This document shows, in pieces, positions 42,905 to 51,921 of a DNA stretch of 64,000 nt; positions within the stretch are counted from its first letter, which is position 1, and each line of letters starts with the position of its first letter. The stretch is from assembly GCA_049792815.1 (NCBI GenBank), contig JBARBG010000030.1, forward strand, positions 1 through 64,000, in the 5' to 3' direction. The stretch is from DAIDKA01 sp049792815 (lineage in GTDB: Bacteria > Pseudomonadota > Gammaproteobacteria > Steroidobacterales > Steroidobacteraceae). The position numbers were made by a program, and so were the translations under genes. The notes beneath the pieces were generated by a model, which saw only the letters and a list, made by a program, of their open reading frames with translations, was not told the DNA's origin and made no database searches.

Positions 42905-44362
42905 ATGAATTCCCAGTCCCAGATCCCGCGCCCGCTCAAGACACTGTTCCTGCAGGCGCCCTCATTCGAAGGCTTCGATGGCGGCGCGGGCTCGCGCTAC
43001 CAGGCCAAGCGCGAGATCAAGTCTTTCTGGTTCCCTACCTGGTTGGCGCAGCCGGCTGCCCTGGTCCCGGACTCGCGGGTGGTGGATGCCCCAGCCGATG
43101 AGCTGACCGTCGATGCCACCCGCAAGATCGCCCGTGACTACGAGCTGGTCATCATGCACACCAGCACGCCCTCCTTCCCCACCGATGCGCGTTTTGCCGA
43201 GCTGCTCAAACAGGACAATCCGCAGATTCGCATCGGACTGGTCGGCGCCAAACCCATGGTCGATCCGGAAGGCTCGCTCAAAGCCACGACCGCCATCGAC
43301 TTCGTCTGTCGCGAGGAATTCGACTACACCTGCAAGGAAGTGGCCGAGGGCGCCGCGCTGGAGAACATCAAGGGTTTGTCCTATCGCGATGCCACCGGCA
43401 AAGTCGTACACAACCTGCCGCGCGCGATGATCGAAAACATGGACGATCTGCCGTTCGTTGCGCCCGTGTACCAACGCGACCTCACCATCGCCAACTATTT
43501 CATCGGCTATCTGAAGCACCCCTATGTGAGCTTCTATACCGGTCGCGGCTGCCGTTCCAAATGCACCTTCTGCCTGTGGCCCCAGACCGTCGGGGGTCAC
43601 CGCTACCGGGTGCGATCGGCCGAGAACGTCATCGCCGAAGTGCGCTGGATCAAGCAGAACATGCCGGAGGTGAAGGAGGTCATGTTCGATGATGATACCT
43701 TCACCGACAGCTCGGCCCTGGCGCGCGTTGAGGCCATTGCCAAGGGCATGGGGGAACTGGGCATGACCTGGAGCTGCAATGCCAAGGCCAATGTTCCCTA
43801 CAAGACGCTCAAAGTGATGAAGGAGAACGGGCTGCGCCTGCTGCTGGTCGGCTACGAATCCGGCGATGACCAGATCCTGCTGAACATCAAGAAGGGCCTG
43901 CGCACAGACATCGCGCGGCGCTTCACCGAGGACTGCCGCAAGCTCGGCATTCTGGTCCATGGCACCTTCATTCTCGGCCTGCCCGGTGAGACCACCGAGA
44001 CCATCGAGAAGACCATCAACTTCGCCAAAGAGATCAATCCGCACACCATCCAGGTATCGCTGGCGGCGCCTTATCCGGGCACGACCCTGTACCGCCAGGC
44101 CGTCGAGAATGGCTGGCTGCAGGAGAATGATGCGGCAAACCTGGTCAATGATCATGGCGTGCAGCTGGCCGCGATCAGCTATCCGCATCTTTCAAAGGAG
44201 CAGATCTTCCACAGCATGGAAGTGTTCTATAAACGCTTCTACTTCCGGCCGGGCAAGATCTGGGAAATCGTCCGCGAAATGCTGGGCAGTTGGGAGATGA
44301 TGAAGCGCCGCCTGCGCGAGGGCGTTGAGTTCTTCCGCTTCCTGCGGGCCCATCAGGCGTGA
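42905..44362 (+). CDS. hpnJ: Hopanoid radical SAM protein HpnJ
   Basis: 485 residues, cobalamin-binding-type N-terminus plus radical SAM core. The 4Fe-4S Cys are C216, C220 and C223 in C-R-S-K-C-T-F-C. HpnJ converts bacteriohopanetetrol glucosamine to the cyclitol ether by ring contraction, by published family assignment. The start F-L-Q-A-P-S-F-E-G-F-D-G-G-A-G-S-R-Y-Q-A and the W-P-Q-T-V-G-G-H-R-Y-R motif are HpnJ-specific. The next two genes continue the same pathway. Confidence 0.92.
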   Translation: MNSQSQIPRPLKTLFLQAPSFEGFDGGAGSRYQAKREIKSFWFPTWLAQPAALVPDSRVVDAPADELTVDATRKIARDYELVIMHTSTPSFPTDARFAELLKQDNPQIRIGLVGAKPMVDPEGSLKATTAIDFVCREEFDYTCKEVAEGAALENIKGLSYRDATGKVVHNLPRAMIENMDDLPFVAPVYQRDLTIANYFIGYLKHPYVSFYTGRGCRSKCTFCLWPQTVGGHRYRVRSAENVIAEVRWIKQNMPEVKEVMFDDDTFTDSSALARVEAIAKGMGELGMTWSCNAKANVPYKTLKVMKENGLRLLLVGYESGDDQILLNIKKGLRTDIARRFTEDCRKLGILVHGTFILGLPGETTETIEKTINFAKEINPHTIQVSLAAPYPGTTLYRQAVENGWLQENDAANLVNDHGVQLAAISYPHLSKEQIFHSMEVFYKRFYFRPGKIWEIVREMLGSWEMMKRRLREGVEFFRFLRAHQA

Positions 44363-44418
44363 GACGCGTTTAACCGAGTCAGGCACGAGATCACCACCGC
44401 CCTGGCGGCTCAGCAAGC

Positions 44419-45582
44419 ATGACTGTGGCCCAGACCCTCTGCACGGTAGCCGGGTTCGCCGCTCTCGGCATCGCCGTGGGCTATGCGCTGACGGCGCTGA
44501 TCGCGGCGCTCGCCTGGCGCCGATTTGCCACCCGTCCGTGGCGCCCGACCGGTGCCCAACCGCCGGTGACGATCCTGAAACCCTTGTGCGGCGATGAGCC
44601 GGCGCTGTATGAGCACCTGCGCAGCTTCTGCCAGCAGCACTACGCGGCCTACCAGATCGTGTTCGGCACTCTGGATGCGGACGATCCGGCACTGGCCACC
44701 GTGGCGCGCCTGGCCGCGGAGTTCCCCGAACTGCCCATCGATGTCGTCGCCAACCCGCAGCGCCATGGGCACAATAACAAGAGCAGCAATCTCATCAACA
44801 TGCTGGTCAAGGCCCGCCATCCGCTGCTGCTCATTGCCGACAGCGATATTTCGGTGGGACCGGACTACCTCGCCGCGGTGACCGCGCCACTGGTGGATGC
44901 GGATGTCGGCCTGGTGACGTGCCTGTCGTATGACGTTCCAACGCGCGGCGTGTGGTCGCGGCTGGGCGCGATGTACATCAATGAGTGGTTCTTCCCCTCA
45001 GTGATGGCGGCGTGGCTCTTCGGGCACCAGGACTACGCATCAGGTCAGACACTTTGCCTGCGGCGCCGTACGCTGGATGCGATCGGCGGATTGCGGGCCT
45101 TCGCCGATCACCTGGCAGATGACTATCAGCTCGGACAATTGATCAGGAAGCTGGGCCTGCGGATCATCCTTTCCGCTTACGAAATCCAGGCCCAGCACCA
45201 CGAACCGGATCTCGCCGCGCTGTGCCGCCACGAATTGCGCTGGAATCGCACGCTGCACGCGGTCAGCCCCTGGAGCTTCCGGGGCATCTTCATGACCTTC
45301 ACGCTGCCGCTGGCCGCGCTTGGACTGGGGTTGATGGCCGCGACACCGTGGCATGCGCTGGCGTGGGTCTTGTTCTGGATCGTCGCCGGCGCGCGCCTGG
45401 CGCTGCATTTTGTGCAGCGCCTCGGACGCAACCGCCCACTGTTCGAAGACCTGCTGCTGGTGCCGTTGCGCGATCTGCTGCTGTGCTGGAACTGGGGCCA
45501 GAGCTTCTTTTGCCGGCGCGTGACCTGGCGCGGCACGAGTTTCCACGTCGATGCGGCCGGCGTGATGCGCCGCATCGCCTGA
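44419..45582 (+). CDS. hpnI: Hopanoid glycosyltransferase HpnI
   Basis: 387 residues. An inner-membrane GT2/GT21-like enzyme with an N-terminal helix (about 8-32) and C-terminal helices. The donor-site acids are in T-L-D-A-D-D-P and A-D-S-D-I; the acceptor-side D-D-Y-Q-L-G and R-W motif (H-E-L-R-W-N-R-T) are present. HpnI adds N-acetylglucosamine to bacteriohopanetetrol, after which HpnK removes the acetyl and HpnJ acts. hpnK is not in this window. hpnL follows at 12 bases. Confidence 0.92.
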   Translation: MTVAQTLCTVAGFAALGIAVGYALTALIAALAWRRFATRPWRPTGAQPPVTILKPLCGDEPALYEHLRSFCQQHYAAYQIVFGTLDADDPALATVARLAAEFPELPIDVVANPQRHGHNNKSSNLINMLVKARHPLLLIADSDISVGPDYLAAVTAPLVDADVGLVTCLSYDVPTRGVWSRLGAMYINEWFFPSVMAAWLFGHQDYASGQTLCLRRRTLDAIGGLRAFADHLADDYQLGQLIRKLGLRIILSAYEIQAQHHEPDLAALCRHELRWNRTLHAVSPWSFRGIFMTFTLPLAALGLGLMAATPWHALAWVLFWIVAGARLALHFVQRLGRNRPLFEDLLLVPLRDLLLCWNWGQSFFCRRVTWRGTSFHVDAAGVMRRIA

Positions 45583-45594
45583 CCCGGGACTGGC

Positions 45595-46563
45595 TTGAAG
45601 ACGGCGGCATATATTGCCGGGCTGCTGGGCCTCGCGCTGCTCACCGTTCTGGTCATTCACACCGACCTGCCGGTGCTGGTTCGAACCTGGAAGCTGGCAA
45701 GTCCCGCACTGCTGTGGCTGGTTCCCTATCGTCTGATCTTCTTTGCACTCTATGCCATCGGCTGGCGCGCGCTGCTGCGGCCGTTCGATCCTCAGGGAAG
45801 GCTCGACTTCGGCTATGTTCTGCTGGCGACCATGGTGCGCGAAGGGGTGGATCGTCTGCTGCCCGTGGCGAGTCTCGGTGGCAGCGTGGTGGGAGTGCGG
45901 GTGATCCGCTGGCGTGGCCTCGCCGTGGCACCGATCAGCGCGACCATCATCGCTGAAATCGTGCTCACGCTCGCCGCGGTATACCTCCTGGGCGGGCTCG
46001 CCACACTGATTCTGCTCGGGTCGCAGTCCGGGGATCACACCCTGGTCGTGGTGGTGCTGGCGCTCAGTCTGCCCATACCCGTCGTATCCTTGCTGCTGCT
46101 GCGCTACGGCGCGGTGTTCCAACGTCTGCAGCGCTGGCTGCGCCCCCTCGTGGGGCTCAGCGGCGCCGACACGGCAGTGTCGCTGGATGCGGACCTGCGC
46201 GCCTGCCTGGATCGGGTGGGAACGATGCTGCTCGCCGGCTCGCTGCAGTTCGTGGCGCTGGTCTCCGCGTCGTTTGAAATCTGGTGGGCGCTGCGCCTGT
46301 TCGAACATCCCGTGAGTGCCTCCTCATCGATCATGCTCGAGGGACTGACCCAGGCGGTGCGCCATCTCGCCTTCATCGTTCCCGCGGGCCTTGGCGTGCA
46401 GGAAGCGGCGCTGGTGTTGTTCGGTCACGCCCTCGGCCTCAGTGCCGAACTGGCGCTGGCGGTGTCGGCCGTCAAGCGCGCCCGCGAAGTCCTGTGCGGC
46501 TTGCCGCCACTGTTGTGGTGGCAACTGCAGGAGGCTCGCAGGCTGCGCGCAATACATTCGTAG
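45595..46563 (+). CDS. hpnL: Hopanoid-associated membrane protein HpnL
   Basis: 322 residues from TTG 45595, with about eight hydrophobic helices. It belongs to the lysylphosphatidylglycerol-synthase transmembrane region family, found with hopanoid genes and named HpnL. E-G-V-D-R-L-L-P-V-A-S-L-G-G, I-V-P-A-G-L-G-V-Q-E-A-A and S-A-V-K-R-A-R-E are conserved. Its exact role is unclear; transport or lipid movement is inferred. Part of the hpnJIL operon. Confidence 0.9.
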   Translation: MKTAAYIAGLLGLALLTVLVIHTDLPVLVRTWKLASPALLWLVPYRLIFFALYAIGWRALLRPFDPQGRLDFGYVLLATMVREGVDRLLPVASLGGSVVGVRVIRWRGLAVAPISATIIAEIVLTLAAVYLLGGLATLILLGSQSGDHTLVVVVLALSLPIPVVSLLLLRYGAVFQRLQRWLRPLVGLSGADTAVSLDADLRACLDRVGTMLLAGSLQFVALVSASFEIWWALRLFEHPVSASSSIMLEGLTQAVRHLAFIVPAGLGVQEAALVLFGHALGLSAELALAVSAVKRAREVLCGLPPLLWWQLQEARRLRAIHS

Positions 46564-46576
46564 TACTCTGGCCGCC

Positions 46577-47392
46577 ATGCCCGAGCTTCCCGAAGTCGAA
46601 ACCACCCGCCGTGGCCTCGAGCCGCACCTGGCGGGCCAGACCATCCTCAAGCTGACCGTCCACGATCACCGCCTGCGCTGGCCGGTGGATGCACGTTTGC
46701 CGCAGACGCTCGCCGGGCAGCGAGTCGAGGCGGTTGATCGTCGCGCCAAATACCTGCTGCTGCGCCTGACGCATGGCACGGTGCTGTGGCACCTGGGAAT
46801 GTCCGGCAGCCTGCGCATCGTGCCGAGCGATTCGCACGTCGAGCTGCACGACCACATCGATCTGGCCCTCGCCTCCGGTCGGACCGTGCGCTTCAATGAC
46901 CCCCGCCGCTTCGGCTGCGTCATCTATGTGACCGGCGATCCGCAGACCCACCCGCTGCTGGCGAAGCTCGCGCCCGAACCTTTCGCTGCGGCATTCAATG
47001 CCGAGTACCTGTGGCGCGTCTCGCGGGCCCGCAAAGTGTCCGTGAAGCAACTGATCATGAACGGCCAGGTGGTCACCGGCGTCGGCAACATCTACGCCAG
47101 TGAAGTGCTGTTCCATGCGGGTATCCGCCCGCGCCGCCAGGGCCGCAGCCTGAAGCGCGATGAAGTGACGCGCCTGGTCGCAGCCATCCGCAAGGTGTTG
47201 CGCCAGGCCATTCGCGTCGGCGGCACGACGCTGCGCGATTACGTGAATCCGGACGGCAACCCCGGATACTTTCGCCAGAAGCTGTATGTCTACGAACGTG
47301 GCGGCGACCCCTGCCGCAAGTGCGGCACGCTGATCCGCGCCTTGACCCAGGGACAGCGTTCCACGTATTACTGCCCGACCTGTCAGAGGTGA
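46577..47392 (+). CDS. mutM: Formamidopyrimidine-DNA glycosylase MutM
   Basis: 271 residues starting M-P-E-L-P-E-V-E-T; the N-terminal Pro is the catalytic nucleophile and Glu follows. It cuts out 8-oxoguanine and ring-opened purines, with a lyase step. H2TH region G-V-G-N-I-Y-A-S-E-V-L-F-H-A-G-I-R-P and C-terminal zinc finger C-R-K-C ... C-P-T-C are intact. ATG 46577 is fixed by the family start. It is followed closely by an AlkA-like gene, a repair pair. Confidence 0.96.
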   Translation: MPELPEVETTRRGLEPHLAGQTILKLTVHDHRLRWPVDARLPQTLAGQRVEAVDRRAKYLLLRLTHGTVLWHLGMSGSLRIVPSDSHVELHDHIDLALASGRTVRFNDPRRFGCVIYVTGDPQTHPLLAKLAPEPFAAAFNAEYLWRVSRARKVSVKQLIMNGQVVTGVGNIYASEVLFHAGIRPRRQGRSLKRDEVTRLVAAIRKVLRQAIRVGGTTLRDYVNPDGNPGYFRQKLYVYERGGDPCRKCGTLIRALTQGQRSTYYCPTCQR

Positions 47393-47396
47393 ACCC

Positions 47397-48203
47397 TTGA
47401 GCCGGGAGATCATCACGCATCTTGGCGCCGATCCGGTGATGAAGCGCCTCATCGCCGCCGCCGGCCCCTTTGCGATCGAGCTGCGTGAGCATCATTCCCC
47501 CTATGAGGCCCTGGCGCGCGCCATCGCGCACCAGCAGCTCAACGGCAAGGCCGCGCAGTCCATCCTGAACCGCTTCGTCAGCACCTGTGGCCAGGGGGCA
47601 TTCCCCTCGCCCGAGGGACTGCTGGCGCTGGAGGAGTCGGCACTGCGTGCTTCGGGATTCTCGTTCTCAAAGATCGCGGCCCTGCGGGACCTCGCGACCA
47701 AGACCCTGAGCGGCATCGTCCCGATCGGCGCTGCGCTGCATGGCTTGAGCGATCTTGAAATCATCGAGCGCCTCACCGCGGTGCGTGGCATCGGCCGCTG
47801 GACCGTGGAGATGCTGCTGATGTTCCAGCTGCGCCGGCCCGATGTGCTGCCGGTGGATGACTTCGGCGTGCGTCAGGGATTCCAGCTCGCCTATGGGTTG
47901 AAGAAGATGCCGGCGCCAAAAGTGCTCGCGATGTATGGCGAGCGCTGGGCGCCCTATCGAAGCGCGGCGGCCTGGTACCTGTGGCGGGCGGTGGATCTGT
48001 CGCGCTCGGGCAAGCTGCCGCCCCCCATTGAAGTCACGAAGCTGCCACGGTTGCCCCGCAAGCGGCGCAAGGCGGCGAAGCGGCCGGCGCGCAGACTCAA
48101 GCGCGCCGCAGCTTCCGCAGCTCCTCGAACACGATCGGATGCACGAACTCGTGCACGTCGCCCCCCAGCACGGCGATCTCGCGCACCAAAGAAGAAGAAA
48201 TGA
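47397..48203 (+). CDS. AlkA-like DNA-3-methyladenine glycosylase
   Basis: 268 residues from TTG 47397 with GAGGTG upstream. It removes alkylated purines. The helix-hairpin-helix [13 protein letters not shown] is near 129-141 and the catalytic Asp lies in L-P-V-D-D-F-G-V near 154-155. Residues about 220-268 form a Lys/Arg-rich tail, unusual for the family core, that is encoded antisense to the 3' end of coaD by 107 bases. It likely binds DNA nonspecifically. Confidence 0.88.
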   Translation: MSREIITHLGADPVMKRLIAAAGPFAIELREHHSPYEALARAIAHQQLNGKAAQSILNRFVSTCGQGAFPSPEGLLALEESALRASGFSFSKIAALRDLATKTLSGIVPIGAALHGLSDLEIIERLTAVRGIGRWTVEMLLMFQLRRPDVLPVDDFGVRQGFQLAYGLKKMPAPKVLAMYGERWAPYRSAAAWYLWRAVDLSRSGKLPPPIEVTKLPRLPRKRRKAAKRPARRLKRAAASAAPRTRSDARTRARRPPARRSRAPKKKK

Positions 48204-48582
48204 ACGTGAACTGTTCCTGAGGCGTCAGGAACACGGTTTCGATGTCGCGGCAAAGATGGCGGTTCATGTTCGCCAGCTGGAACTCGAACTCAAAATCAGA
48301 TATGGCGCGCAGGCCGCGGATGATCACCCCCAGCTGGTGGCGGCGGGCGAAGTCCACCGTCAGTTCTGAGTAGCTCACCACCTCGACATTGGGCAGCTCG
48401 GCGAGCACCTTGCGGGCGAGGTCCACGCGCTTGTCCTGCGTGAACAGCGGTGCCTTGCCGGCATTCGAGGCAATGGCCACGACCACCCGGTCAAACAGGC
48501 CGCAGGCGCGCCTGACGAGGTCAGCATGGCCATTGGTGATGGGATCAAAGGTCCCCGGATACAGGGCGTGGCGATTCATCAT
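48097..48582 (-). CDS. coaD: Phosphopantetheine adenylyltransferase
   Basis: 161 residues (ATG 48582 or 48579). It makes dephospho-CoA from phosphopantetheine and [19 protein letters not shown] holds the nucleotidyl-transferase T/H motif, and [10 protein letters not shown] closes the site. It overlaps the rsmD stop, a common gammaproteobacterial pair. Its 3' end is antisense to the AlkA-like gene. Confidence 0.96.
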   Translation of the reverse strand: MMNRHALYPGTFDPITNGHADLVRRACGLFDRVVVAIASNAGKAPLFTQDKRVDLARKVLAELPNVEVVSYSELTVDFARRHQLGVIIRGLRAISDFEFEFQLANMNRHLCRDIETVFLTPQEQFTFISSSLVREIAVLGGDVHEFVHPIVFEELRKLRRA

Positions 48583-49196
48583 GCAGGTGTTCTCCGCAGC
48601 AGATGATACCCGACCTCACCGGCCCGCCCGGATTTGGCGAGTCGCCAGGCCGCGGGCAAGGCCGGCAGTGGGTCGCGGGCCGGGCATTCGGCGTAAATCA
48701 GCGCTTTCGGCGCCAGCCACCCGCCCGACTCCAGGTGCGCGGCAGCCTGGCCCAGCAATCCGCCCGCAAACGGCGGATCCAGGAAGACCACATCAAACAC
48801 CTGCGCGGCCCCGAGCAGGAAATGCTTCGCGCCGACGAGGTGGACCTGCGCCGCCGCGGCGCGCTCTCCGCCCCAATCCGCCAGCGTCTGGCGCAGTTCC
48901 CGGGCCGTTGCCGCGGCATTTTCCACGAACACGACGCTGGCGGCGCCGCGCGACAGCGCCTCAAGGCCCAGCGCGCCACTGCCGGCGAACAGATCCAGGC
49001 AGCGTGACCCGGTGATCCAGGGCGCCAGCCAGTTGAACAGGGTTTCGCGCACCCGGTCGGGCGTGGGTCGGATGTCGCCCTCGGGGAAGCGCCAGGTGCG
49101 GCCGCGCCAGGTGCCGCCGATGATGCGCAGCGTACGCGCTTTTTTGCCGCGCTCGACGTGCGGGGTGGGCGAGCGCATATCGGACTTGCCGGTCAC
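48579..49196 (-). CDS. rsmD: 16S rRNA (guanine966-N2)-methyltransferase
   Basis: 205 residues with GTG 49196; ATG 49178 is a shorter alternative and would drop six residues. It methylates G966 of 16S rRNA. The SAM loop [19 protein letters not shown] and catalytic L-D-P-P-F are clear. [10 protein letters not shown] opens the domain. It is divergent from ftsY across about 20 bases. Confidence 0.93.
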   Translation of the reverse strand: MTGKSDMRSPTPHVERGKKARTLRIIGGTWRGRTWRFPEGDIRPTPDRVRETLFNWLAPWITGSRCLDLFAGSGALGLEALSRGAASVVFVENAAATARELRQTLADWGGERAAAAQVHLVGAKHFLLGAAQVFDVVFLDPPFAGGLLGQAAAHLESGGWLAPKALIYAECPARDPLPALPAAWRLAKSGRAGEVGYHLLRRTPA

Positions 49197-49217
49197 GGTT
49201 CATCATACAATAGCGCC

Positions 49218-50186
49218 ATGCTTTTCCGGCGCGACAACGCGGCCAGTGAGGAATCCGGTGGGTTCCTCCAGCGGCTGCGCAAGAAACTCAACCGCGGCAA
49301 CTCCTGGCTGACGATGGACCTGGCGACCCTGTTCAGGGGCCGCAAGATCGATGCGGAAATCCTCGAGGAGCTGGAAACCCGGCTGCTGACGGCCGATGTG
49401 GGCGTGGAGGCCACGCAGTACATCCTCGAGGATCTGCGCAAGCGTGTGGCCCACCAGGAACTCGCCGATGTCGAGGCCCTGATCGCAGCCCTGCGCCGGT
49501 CCGTCGCGGAAATACTGGCACCTTGCGCGCAGCCCCTGCGGATCGACCCCAGCCATCGTCCGTATGTCATCCTGGTGGTCGGCGTGAACGGTTCGGGCAA
49601 GACCACCACCATCGGCAAGCTTGCCCAGAGACTGGCGCACAGCGGTCACAGCGTGATGCTCGCGGCCGGTGACACCTTCCGCGCCGCCGCCATCGAACAG
49701 CTTCAGGTGTGGGCGACGCGCACCGGTGCCGCACTGGTCGCGCAGCAGGCGGGAGCCGATCCTGCGGCGGTGGTTTTCGATGCCGTGCAGTCGGCCCGCG
49801 CGCGCGGCGTCGAGGTATTGATCGCCGATACTGCCGGGCGCCTGCAAACTCAGGCGCATCTCATGGAGGAACTGAAGAAGGTGCGCCGCGTACTCCAGCG
49901 AGTCGATGCCAGCGCCCCGCACGAGGTGCTGCTGGTGCTGGATGCCAACCAGGGGCAGAACGCCCTCACCCAGGCCATACAGTTTCATCAGGCCATCGGT
50001 GTCACCGGGCTGGTGCTGACCAAGCTTGATGGCACGGCCAAGGGCGGCATCGTGCTCGCCATCGCCCGGCGCCTCAAACTGCCCATACGGTTCATCGGCA
50101 TCGGCGAACAGGCCGGTGACTTCGGCGAGTTCGATGCCGAGGCCTTCGCCGCCGCGCTCGTCGATGGGGCGGGCGCAACCGCGTGA
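49218..50186 (+). CDS. ftsY: Signal recognition particle receptor FtsY
   Basis: 322 residues from ATG 49218. The NG GTPase core is complete: G-V-N-G-S-G-K-T-T-T-I-G-K-L, D-T-A-G-R, T-K-L-D-G-T-A-K-G-G. The acidic N-terminal A region of E. coli FtsY is absent; only a short basic leader remains, as in many bacteria. It docks ribosome-SRP complexes at the membrane. Its stop overlaps the ftsE GTG. Confidence 0.95.
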   Translation: MLFRRDNAASEESGGFLQRLRKKLNRGNSWLTMDLATLFRGRKIDAEILEELETRLLTADVGVEATQYILEDLRKRVAHQELADVEALIAALRRSVAEILAPCAQPLRIDPSHRPYVILVVGVNGSGKTTTIGKLAQRLAHSGHSVMLAAGDTFRAAAIEQLQVWATRTGAALVAQQAGADPAAVVFDAVQSARARGVEVLIADTAGRLQTQAHLMEELKKVRRVLQRVDASAPHEVLLVLDANQGQNALTQAIQFHQAIGVTGLVLTKLDGTAKGGIVLAIARRLKLPIRFIGIGEQAGDFGEFDAEAFAAALVDGAGATA

Positions 50187-50875
50187 TCCTCTTTGAACGG
50201 GTCACCAAGCGCTATCGCAACGGCCGTGAGGCATTGCGCGCCGCGAGCTTCAGCATCGACCGCGGTGAGATGGTGTTCCTCACCGGGCGCTCAGGGGCGG
50301 GCAAGAGCACTGTTCTGAAGCTCATCGCGATGCTGGAACGACCGACCCGGGGAAAGGTCGTGGTCAACGGCCAGAATCTCGGTGCGCTCAAGTCGCGGCA
50401 CCTTCCGGCCTACCGCCGCACTCTGGGAGTGGTGTTCCAGGACCACCGCCTGCTTGATGATCGTCCGGTGTTCGATAATGTCGCGCTGCCGCTGGTCGTG
50501 GCCGGCGCGCGTTCCGTGGAACTGGACAAGCGCGTGCGCGCGGCGCTGGACCAGGTCGGCCTGCTGGGCAAGGAGCGCATGCTGCCCAACGAACTGTCGG
50601 TGGGTGAACAGCAGCGCGTCGGCATCGCGCGGGCGGTGGTCGCCAAACCCTCGGTACTGATCGCCGATGAGCCCACGGGCAACCTCGACCCCGCCTTGTC
50701 CCTTGAGGTCATGAAGCTCTTCAAGCGCTTCCAGGATGTCGGTGTCACGGTGATCATCGCCACCCACGACCTGCAGGTGGTGCACGAATTCGGCCAGCGC
50801 AGCATCGTGCTCGAGGACGGCCAGGTCCTGGGCAGCGGCGATACGCCGCTGCCCAGCATGACGGCCACGCGCTGA
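50183..50875 (+). CDS. ftsE: Cell division ATP-binding protein FtsE
   Basis: 230 residues, GTG start overlapping ftsY (GTGA). The ABC ATPase motifs are G-R-S-G-A-G-K-S-T, L-S-V-G-E-Q-Q-R-V-G-I-A-R-A and V-L-I-A-D-E-P-T-G-N-L-D. With FtsX it controls murein hydrolases at the septum. ftsX begins immediately after. Confidence 0.95.
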   Translation: MILFERVTKRYRNGREALRAASFSIDRGEMVFLTGRSGAGKSTVLKLIAMLERPTRGKVVVNGQNLGALKSRHLPAYRRTLGVVFQDHRLLDDRPVFDNVALPLVVAGARSVELDKRVRAALDQVGLLGKERMLPNELSVGEQQRVGIARAVVAKPSVLIADEPTGNLDPALSLEVMKLFKRFQDVGVTVIIATHDLQVVHEFGQRSIVLEDGQVLGSGDTPLPSMTATR

Positions 50876-51793
50876 ATGCTGGGGTACCTGACACACCATG
50901 CCCAGTCACTGGTGGGTTCCATCGGGCGCCTGGCGCGCGCACCCTTCGCGACCACGCTGACGGTACTCGTCATCGGCCTCGCGCTGGCGCTGCCCCTGGC
51001 GCTGGGCCTGTTCGTGTCCAACGCCATGAGCGCCACCGGCGGCTTCACGGGCGCCGTGGACGTGTCGGTGTACTTCAAACCCGATGTGGCCCTGACGCGG
51101 GTACAGCAGCTGGCGCAGAGTGTGCGCGGGCGCGCCGGAGTGGCGGCGGTGGAAGTGATCAGCGCCGACGCGGCACTGCAGGAGTTCAGGCAGTACTCAG
51201 GCTTCGGGACGGCATTGCAGGCCCTGGGGCAGAATCCACTGCCGAATGTGTTGCACGTGCGGCCCGCCGGCGATGCCACCGCCCCGGCTGACCTTGCGAC
51301 CCTCCAGCACTACCTGTCGGCCTGGCCTGAAGTGGACCTGGTGCAGGTGGACTCCGAATGGGTGCTGCGCTTCAACGCCATCCTGGACCTTCTGCACAGG
51401 GTGCTCGGCATCGCCGCAATCTTGCTCGGCGCCGGCGTGCTCGCGGTGGTCGGCAATACCATCCGCCTTGAAATCCAGGGTCGACGTACCGAAATAGAAG
51501 TGGTGCGGCTGGTCGGCGGGTCGACGGGGTTCGTGCGCCGGCCCTTCCTGTACACCGGCATGCTTTATGGCCTCGCGGGCGCCCTGTTGGCCTGGGCCAT
51601 GGTCGCAGGCGCCGTGACGCTGTTGCGTGCGCCGGTCGCGGACCTGGCGCGGCTGTACGGCGGCAGCTACGGCCTGCACGGGGTTGGTCTGCAGGAGTTA
51701 GGCCTGGTGATTGGCGCCGGCCTGGGTCTAGGTTGGCTGGGCGCGTGGCTGGCGGCAGCCCGCCACCTGCGGGGTATCGAACCGAGAGCTTAA
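50876..51793 (+). CDS. ftsX: Cell division permease FtsX
   Basis: 305 residues, ATG directly after the ftsE stop. Four helices flank a periplasmic loop (about 55-165). V-V-G-N-T-I-R-L-E-I-Q-G-R-R-T-E-I-E-V-V-R-L-V-G is the FtsX signature. The end of the ftsYEX operon; rpoH follows after 128 bases with its own regulatory element. Confidence 0.95.
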   Translation: MLGYLTHHAQSLVGSIGRLARAPFATTLTVLVIGLALALPLALGLFVSNAMSATGGFTGAVDVSVYFKPDVALTRVQQLAQSVRGRAGVAAVEVISADAALQEFRQYSGFGTALQALGQNPLPNVLHVRPAGDATAPADLATLQHYLSAWPEVDLVQVDSEWVLRFNAILDLLHRVLGIAAILLGAGVLAVVGNTIRLEIQGRRTEIEVVRLVGGSTGFVRRPFLYTGMLYGLAGALLAWAMVAGAVTLLRAPVADLARLYGGSYGLHGVGLQELGLVIGAGLGLGWLGAWLAAARHLRGIEPRA

Positions 51794-51856
51794 CAGTAAT
51801 AAGTCATTGTTTAAATTGATTATAACGGTTCGATTGAAAGGGAACTCCGGAAGGTC

Positions 51857-51883
51857 TTAGCACTCCAATACCCTGAGTGCTAA
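51857..51883 (+). promoter_or_regulatory. CIRCE element (HrcA operator) upstream of rpoH
   Basis: The arms TTAGCACTC (51857-51865) and GAGTGCTAA (51875-51883) flank exactly nine bases. This is the full consensus with no mismatch. HrcA is known to bind CIRCE and repress chaperone genes. It lies 38 bases before the rpoH ATG. Confidence 0.93.
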
Positions 51884-51886
51884 AAT
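51857..51886 (+). promoter_or_regulatory. Candidate rpoH promoter overlapping CIRCE
   Basis: TTAGCA (51857-51862) as a weak -35 and TAAAAT (51881-51886) as a good -10 are 18 bases apart. Bound HrcA would cover the whole promoter. A second AT-rich area (TATAAC at 51821) may be another promoter. Confidence 0.5.
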
Positions 51887-51921
51887 TCGCCTCACATTAA
51901 GTTCGAACCTTGGGAGCCCGC

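Noticed and set aside
45040..46308. A 422-codon minus-strand frame opposite hpnI-hpnL
   Set aside because: Gln/His/Arg-rich antisense artefact with no conserved motif; the plus-strand genes are well supported.
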